This document shows positions 1 through 6,900 of a stretch of 12,002 nucleotides of DNA, piece after piece (position 1 is the stretch's first letter; each line of letters starts with the position of its first letter). The DNA lies in contig LSYV01000016.1 in NCBI GenBank assembly GCA_001584585.1, positions 1,634,270 to 1,646,271 on the forward strand, in the 5' to 3' direction. The notes below the pieces were generated by a model. The model did no database searches and was not told the DNA's origin. It worked only from the letters and a program-made list of their open reading frames with translations. The DNA is from Gonium pectorale. Taxonomy: Eukaryota; Chlorophyta; Chlorophyceae; Chlamydomonadales; Volvocaceae. Made by a program: the position numbers and the translations under genes.

Positions 1-452
1 CTTATGCGTCGCGCTAGCACCGATGCATACAGCTTAGCCAGGGCACCGCCAACTGCGATGCCGCGGTAGTTATCGCATACCGCTGCATCGCCCTTCTTGA
101 AAACGGGCGTGAGAGTGCTGACCCTCCATTGCTGGGGGTAGGACCCCACCACTACCCGGTTTAAGAGAGCAGCAAGATACGGCACAGCAACCCGGACAGG
201 GGCCCGGCCTCTGACGCACCGCAACGCGTACTTGTAGCACTCCGCCTGAACATGCTCAAGCCCCGCACTTTTGTTGTTAGGCACACGCTTAAGGGCATCC
301 CCCACCTCGGCTTCGGTGATTGGTGCATTCAATTGCCCCGCCGCCGTGCGCCTTGCTAGGAAAAGCCTCGACGTCTCCCAGCCAAATTCGATGCACTCAC
401 GCGCCCATTTATGTTTCGTGTTCTGGGCCTCACGGCTAAGACAACGGGTGTT
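1..452 (-). mobile_element. Fragment of non-LTR (LINE-type) retrotransposon reverse transcriptase, 5'-truncated and running off the window
   Basis: Read on the minus strand from 452 to 1, one frame stays open for 150 codons and reads like the fingers part of a LINE reverse transcriptase. In order it shows a basic stretch (KHKWARE), then PITEAEVGDALKRVPNNKSAG, the 'ItxxEvxxAlkxxpnnKSpG' block that precedes RT motif 1, and then an L..N.....YP..W sequence followed by LTPVFKKGD and NYRGIAV, which is the classical LINE RT motif 2. The catalytic YxDD block would lie left of position 1 and is not seen. A TGA at 453-455 closes the frame on its 5' side. A different minus frame is open from 568 down to about 360, so the upstream part is probably frameshifted. 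Family knowledge: such elements encode an endonuclease-RT polyprotein and move by target-primed reverse transcription. The stop and possible frameshift suggest a dead copy. The clade is not assigned. Confidence 0.85.
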
Positions 453-1900
453 TCACCCACTCTGCTATGGCGGGTCGGGATCCCATCGGGTCTGTGGTCT
501 GCAGCCCCTCTGGGGAGCCTGTAATCTATATCTGCATCTGTCCAGCAGTGGTAGCTGGACACACCCAAGCGCGTGGGCAGCTATCGACTACTGTCTTCAG
601 TTCTCACAGGCTTTTACCCATTCCTCGCATCCCGGTATGGACATTTGGGACCGTGCTGGCAGCCCTGGCTGGCGTGGATCCAGCCTATTTAGGAGTCAGT
701 GACGGCTAAGACAGGTTTCTGCCACTGCCCTGGTGACTTCTGCCAATACCACCTCACCAATCGACCGTAGCGGTACGGTGCGTAACCGTAGCCATGTCCT
801 TATAACTTTGCGGTAATGGACAGCGGACAAATTCCCAGTAATTGGCTCCTGACCACGGGCAAGAGCACAGTACAATGCCCGCTGTGCCCGTGAAGGCGTG
901 AAGAAACACCCGATACTTGTTTGAGATAGCAGATCCTGCAGCTCCATTGGAGTTGCGGTGATAGACAAGACATACACACGGAGTTTGCTGCATGGACCTA
1001 CCTCTCGTTACAGCCGCAATAGCGCGACTCCAATGCACGACAGCAGTCGACGTGAACCACATTACATGTACGCTCAGTCGCTTTGCCAAGCATCTACTGC
1101 ATACGTGCACTGTCGACGAGCTACGCAACGACATGCCGTGCTGAGCCCAGGCTGACCTGCCACATTCCTGTGGCTAATGACCCGCATACGGCTGCACCCT
1201 ACACCATGCTGCGACAACATATTCAATTACGCAACCTGTCTACCGCTCGAAACGTGTGTCCGCGCGAACGCGATCCTAATCTCACAGTACTTGCGGCAGA
1301 CTTGGCAAAGGGCAATGGCGCCAATGAGGCCACAGGGCCCATGAAATAGGGGGGTCTGGGAAGGCGGGAGGGCGCAGGAGCCTCGCAACGGCGAGGCCCA
1401 TACCTGCGCCATATCCCACCTTCCTACAATACAAGCAACGAACAGCCAATCATCAATACCGCCACGAATAGGGTACGACACGTCCGCCTGCGCACCATCA
1501 AAAACCATATACGAATACTGTAGTATGGCAGTGCCGCAGAGGGTCAGGACGGCCGCGAATACGTCCATGCAATAGTCAGGGTGTTTGATAGGGGTGTGTT
1601 CGTTCTTCGTCTAGCGACCTCCCCACCGCATACCGCTCCCAGCCTGGGCCACATCGTATGTCAACCCCCCGCCCGCCATGCCGCATGCCATAGCACGCCC
1701 GGCCGGCCCCCACCTCAGCGCACACCTAGTGCGCATCGGTTGCGCCAAACCCCTTCTCTCTTCGCTACCATCTGCTCAATCCTTGTCAACACCAGCCTAC
1801 ATACCACACACGCACCTGCACACTTTTGCACACACGAATGGGACGAATGCACACGCCGTACCGCAAACTCAACTGCAACTACGACCTCCGTACTGCTGCT
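453..1900. other. Region with no recognised gene
   Basis: About 1.4 kb of lower GC bias than the gene to its right. The longest open stretches are on the minus strand at 1568-1227 (113 codons), 1134-754 (126 codons) and 977-696 (93 codons), in different frames with no clear splice sites joining them. Third positions lack the strong G/C preference of the Rieske gene exons, so I do not call them genes. The part next to the reverse transcriptase may be decayed upstream retrotransposon sequence, since it lies on the 5' side of that minus-strand frame. No endonuclease motifs could be made out, and no terminal repeats or RNA genes were seen. Confidence 0.4.
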
Positions 1901-1916
1901 GCACGCTCACACGCTC

Positions 1917-2586
1917 TACACATACACAGATTACAGATTACATACGCCACGCGCCAGCCCCGGTTGTGTTGGTAGTACACAGCAGATAGTACACAGCGGG
2001 CCGCACACTGCCTCTCCCCAACGCGGGGAAGGAGGCAGGGGCGACGCGCCATCCAGCCGCGCAGGCGCCCCATGTGGATGCACACGCGGCCGGCCAGGGG
2101 GACGATGCACGCCGAATGGAGGATGCCTTGGGACGCCATGATGAATGACAGGGTACCCTCTCTACGCCGCCACGCCCGGCGGCACAACACCCACTCCACT
2201 CCTACATTTCCCTCGATCAACGCGCTACGCTTCAACGCTCCCATACATCATTGGGTACAACCGACGCCGCCGGGATCAGCGGATAGGCCCCCTGCTCGTA
2301 ATGCCTAGGGCGAGGCCAATGCAGCCCGCAGCAGCGTGAGGAGGATAGCTGGAGGCTGGTATTGCCATTGCAAAGTACATGGGTGGTACACCGCCGTACG
2401 TGTAGGGCGGAGACGAAATGTAAGCCAAGCGCTGCGCCGCCGCCCTGCCTGCAGCAGGCGACGAGAGCCAGCGGAGGCGCCATCGACGACAGCCCCGAGA
2501 AAGGGCAGCCAAGCGTGCCCACCCCACATATCCTTCTGGAGGGGAGGCACCGAGCGAGCTTGATTGCGCCGCTACAGCTCGCCGCC
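1917..2586 (-). other. Inferred 3' UTR of the Rieske oxygenase gene
   Basis: This is the stretch between the TAA stop at 2589-2587 and the TGTAA pair at 1931-1942. It has no coding exon with a good splice site on the minus strand. It contains CA-rich sequence on the plus strand (GT-rich in the transcript). A UTR of about 670 nt is ordinary for volvocine genes. The plus-strand open frames here are judged to be chance frames in GC-rich DNA. The left end is approximate. Confidence 0.5.
1931..1942 (-). terminator. Putative polyadenylation signals (two TGTAA copies) of the Rieske oxygenase gene
   Basis: On the minus strand this 12-mer reads TGTAATCTGTAA, that is, two TGTAA motifs 2 nt apart. TGTAA is the usual poly(A) signal of volvocine algae, with cleavage about 10-20 nt downstream. 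These are the first TGTAA copies on the minus strand after the stop codon, apart from one that overlaps the stop itself, and they lie about 645 nt beyond it. The role is inferred from position and motif. Confidence 0.5.
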
Positions 2587-3975
2587 TTACATGTCGAGGC
2601 GCAGCGAGCCGCTGTGCTTGGCCACCTCCTCGGGCTGCACGCCGTAGCCCATGTCGATCCACTCCTGGCGCAGTTTGCGGTACGCGATCTGCGGCTTGTC
2701 GGCCTCCAGCGACACCTGCGCCGAGGGGTCAACCAAGGGGCACATAGCAGGCACACCACAGTTACCAGCCAGGAGTCAAGAGGTGTGGGGCCATCCAAGC
2801 GCGCATACACCGTAAGGCTAGCGCATCTGGGCGATGGGCGATGGGTCACGTCTCGAGAGCTGGCTGGGTGCGCTGGGGACGGCATACTACCGAGCCGAGT
2901 AAAAACCTCGGGCGCATTGCAGCGCCGGGTCCCAACAATGTGCGCAATCCAGCAAACTCGGAAGCTTCTGGAAGCGGTCAAGTGCACCGTCTGGCTGACC
3001 GCCGCCGCAACACGCCTCCTCACTTGGGCCCCGACCCACCTCGGACCGGATCTGCTCCGGCTTGAGCAGCTCGATCATCTCCTTGTCTTCGCCCAGGATC
3101 TTGAACATGCTCTGGGGTGCGTGCATAAGAGCGGGGTGGGGGAACCGATTGAGGCAATATACCAGGGCCAACATGACGCGAGGGCATGTCACATGTGGCA
3201 GCGAGCGTGCAGTGGGGGTGGGGCCACCAGGTAATTAAATTAGGGCTAGGATGGCGCGAGGGCATGCGACAGCAGCAAAAGCATCCAGGGATGCAAGGCA
3301 AGAGGCCGGTACGTAAAGGGCGCAGCGGACACGGGCAGACGCGTCCCGTGCACCCGCGAGCGAGATCCCTCGCGCGCCGTACAACGCTGTCGCACACACA
3401 TGCACGCCGTACCTTGCGGGTGTAGCCGTCGAAGATGGGCGACAGCGCGAAGTTGCGGATGAGGCAGAAGCGGTTGATGGCGCGGTTCTCGTCGATGGGC
3501 ACCGTGTTGACGTAGGTGATCATCTGATCAAGGCGGCGGCGCAAGGCAAAACATGAAACGCCGACAAAGCGCACGATTAGTTACTGGAAATGTCATCGCA
3601 ATCAATTACATTCTTACCCTATTGCGTCAACGCAGCCCACTGGCGTCGAACAGGCGCTTACGCACGGGACGTTTACCAAGGACAGGGTGGAGAAGGATCG
3701 CGTCGGAGAGAAAACGGACAGGCAGCGCCACCCCATAATCAGGGTAGTGCGCGCAATGGCGGGCCGCGAACGGCTTGCTATGAAGACGGTATACTTTGTG
3801 GCCATGGCCACACATACGGACGGGCGGGCAGCACCAGCCAGCCCACCCCACCTGGATGCCGCCACCCAGCGTGATCTTGACGTAGCTGGTGGAGGGCAGC
3901 ATGGCGCGCGCCTCCACGGGCACCGCCGGCACCTCGGAGAACTTCCACAGCGGGTTGACGGGCTTGTTGTGGATG
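2587..3975 (-). other. Exons 15-18: C-terminal part of the oxygenase domain and stop codon
   Basis: Exons 3975-3852, 3523-3413, 3111-3040 and 2715-2587 encode residues 525-668 and the TAA stop. They contain PSTSYVKITLG, then NTVPIDENRAINRFCLIRNF, a strand pair typical of the catalytic barrel, then KILGEDKEMIE and the closing YRKLRQEWIDMGYG. No C-terminal hydrophobic helix and no CxxC motif is present, unlike pheophorbide a oxygenase and TIC55, which carry both. This supports placing the protein in the cyanobacterial-like branch. The TAA is part of ATGTAA, so a TGTAA motif overlaps the stop codon. Confidence 0.9.
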
Positions 3976-6900
3976 CTGGTGTACGGCGATGTACGGCGGT
4001 GTACGGCGTTGGCGGTTGCGAGGGGCAAGGCAGAGGCGTATGTCAGCTGCGGCTGCAGGGACGTGCGACATACCAGCGTGGGAAGCAGGGGAGCACAGCA
4101 GCTCTGCAGAGGGCCCCGGTCCGCATACGGGAGCACAGAGTAAGATACTGCGTCGCGACTTCTCTCGACTGCCACACCGCCCATCCACCGCACTCGTCCA
4201 CCTGAACTTGGCGCCAACCGACCAGGTGTCCCGCGTCACGTCCATGTCGTTAATAACGGGCTTGTCCTGCGTACCAAAGCAAGGGGGGGGTGGGAGTTGG
4301 GAGGGGGGCAGTAACAGTGTGTCACAGAGTTGCAGAGTGCACACATCCTGGGGTGGGTCTTCCTGTGGCCGCACGATCCTGACAAGCCCGCCGCTGGGAA
4401 CTGAAAGTCGAGGCTGAGTAGGGATTGGAGGGCAGCGGGGCCAGGCTTGCCCCGAAAAGCTCCTGCGCTGTAGTCGGGACGACGTCTGCACCCAACCATC
4501 CCCTGACCTGCAAGCACGTCGTATGAACCATCCGAGCGCCGCGCCGTTTGTCGCCCCGGGCTGCCTCCCGACCCGACCCGGCCCGCACACACGCGCACGC
4601 ACAAACACACACACATACACACAAACCTGGTTGCCGAAGGAGCCGTTGTGGAGGTAGTGGATGTGCGCCATGTCGAGCGCATTCTCAAACACCGACCAGT
4701 GGGCGCAGTCAAACTCCATCTCGCCTGGGGGAGCGAAGAGCGCAAGGGGGGATTGGCAATGGGGCGCGGAGCGAGCGGGGCTGCCTGGTCGGGAGGGTTG
4801 GGAGGACGTCTGCGAGGAGAGAGCGATGCAACGGGGGGTGGGGTGTGTGTGACCTCTCGCCCCGCACGAATGCAAATACCGGGGGGTTACGCGAACGGAG
4901 AGGGGCGGGAGGAGGTTGGGTCGGTGGGATCTGGGTGTAGGACCGCCGCAAGGACGAAGCGCCACCCGTCCATGGAAAAGACCCTCGTGCAGCAATCTCT
5001 TTGCCCTGCCCTCCCGCCCAACCGCCCAACCGCCAAATCGCGCAACTAACCGTATACGGCGCGCCACTTGGGGTCCTCCAGCTCGGGCACCATGGGGATG
5101 GGCGGCCGCTCGTCGGCGGGCAGGCTCTTGGACCCGAAGAACAGCCACACAAAGCCGCCTGGGCGGTCAGACACCAAGCAGAGCAGCAACAGGATTGTTG
5201 GGGCCACGAGAAGACCCATTATAAGGTGGGCTCACTCTGCACAACACTGTAGCGGCAAGGGGACGTGTCGGGCGCGGGCATTTGACGTATGCGTGGCCCA
5301 CGACAGACGCGCTGACGCAGCAGAAAACGTCGGGTACCCGGGTGTGGATAGTGGTGGGTGTTGAATGGCGGCACGCCGGTCATTGTTTGCACACGCAGGC
5401 TTGCGCCTCTTGTGCTTCACAGTCCGGAATGGCCCACCCGTCTTTCCGCCGAGCAGCGTCTCTGCTGCTCCCGAGCCATGCCCGTAGCCCGCGCCCAGCG
5501 CCCGATCCGCCCACCTCGCTCCTCCACCGGGTACGAGTCCACCAGGGGCCGGCGGGGGAAGGCCAGCTCCGGGCTCTGGCTGGGCACCTCCTCCAGGGAG
5601 CCTAAGGGGGATGGGGTGGGGGCAGGGTGGGTGGATGATGCGCGAGTGGATGTGAAGTGTGAACGTACGACATGCGGTTAACATTATGGTTACGCTGTGC
5701 GCGTGCACGACGCGCGGGAGGGGTAGGACATGCGACGCAAAAGGGTAACAGCGAGCCCAGTCCTTGACACGCCCTCCCCGCACACACGTCCACCCCGTAT
5801 ACACGCCACCCCAGATTTCTCCCGTCTCCTCATTCCGGCCGCACACAGCCACTCTACCCCCCCCCCAGTCATGCAACATTCCTAGTCCCTTCCGTCATCC
5901 GCAGTTCCGCACCCACCCTCGCCGTTGAAGGCCCAGCCGTGGTAGGGGCACACCACGCAGCTCTTGCCGTTCTTGGTCTTGGTCCAGCCGCCGCTGAGGG
6001 GCGCGCCGCGGTGCGGGCACACGTTGTCCAGGCAGTGCACCTGGCGGTCGGGGCGGTTGGGGCAGTCATGAGGTTTGTCAGGTGGATTGTTAGATCGTTT
6101 TGGATCTATGGCGCATGGTTCTTGAGAGAGCAAAGTCGCAGCCATCGGCCAACGAGCATCTGACCTGCCGCAGCATGTACGGCACCAGCCAGCGCCCTCA
6201 CGTACGGCACCAGCGCCCACCTTGCCGTCCTCGCCGCGCCAGATGGTGACGGTTCGGGACATGATGTCCACCTTGATGGGCTTGGAGCTCACCTTCTCCG
6301 ACAGGGCTGCGGGAGGAAGAGGTGCGGGCTCGACAGGCAGGCTCGACGCGCGTAAAAACGACGTGAAGGGCGAGCGCCAGGCGGGAGTCTGCTAAAGCGT
6401 CGGATGTGTGGGTTCCACACGCACCCCCGCAGTAGTGAGGGCGGCCGGGACCCCGACCGTGGCTGCGAGCAAGTCGGTAGAGACTCTACGCACATTTCAC
6501 TACCCACCACCGTTGCCTTGCGTCGTACCTGCGGCGTACCAGAAGTTCTGCAGGTAGGCGCGGCGGTCGGCCAGCTCCTTGGCGCGCTTGGCCTCCAGCG
6601 CGTCCTGCAGCGGTTGGCAGTTACAGCGGTGGACGGTTGGCATATGGCGGCGCTTGTTACTACTAAAGCCAGACATCCGGTACGTGGGAACCGGAACACG
6701 GCTTACCCGGGAACCGGCCGGCTTACCCGGGGACCGGATCAGCCGCATGCTTTATCTGCAGGCTAGATACTTCCAACTCCCCTCACGAGTGAATTACTAC
6801 CGTGCCTGCCGGCCTGTGAGCTTCGCCTGAAAGCCCTGGCGGTGCCGCAAGTACGCTCGTGACAAAGTCGGGCCCCTCCCCCCCCCCCCTGCCCAGACAC

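Noticed and set aside
1400..1500. YPIRGGIDDW on the minus strand resembles the YPI-x2-GI-x2-W block of actins and actin-related proteins
   Set aside because: The match is isolated: the sequence on either side shows no other actin motif, and no good splice sites join it to more.
2362..3234. 290-codon open frame on the plus strand
   Set aside because: It lies opposite exons 17 and 18 of the Rieske gene and crosses their intron; its composition is that of an antisense shadow.
3778..5148. 456-codon open frame on the minus strand
   Set aside because: It reads through introns 12, 13 and 14 of the Rieske gene; only its exon 13 and 14 parts are real coding sequence.
5917..6306. Assignment as chlorophyllide a oxygenase (CAO)
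   Set aside because: CAO has CAHRACPL at the first ligand pair; this protein has CPHRGAPLS, a longer loop and a different N-terminus.
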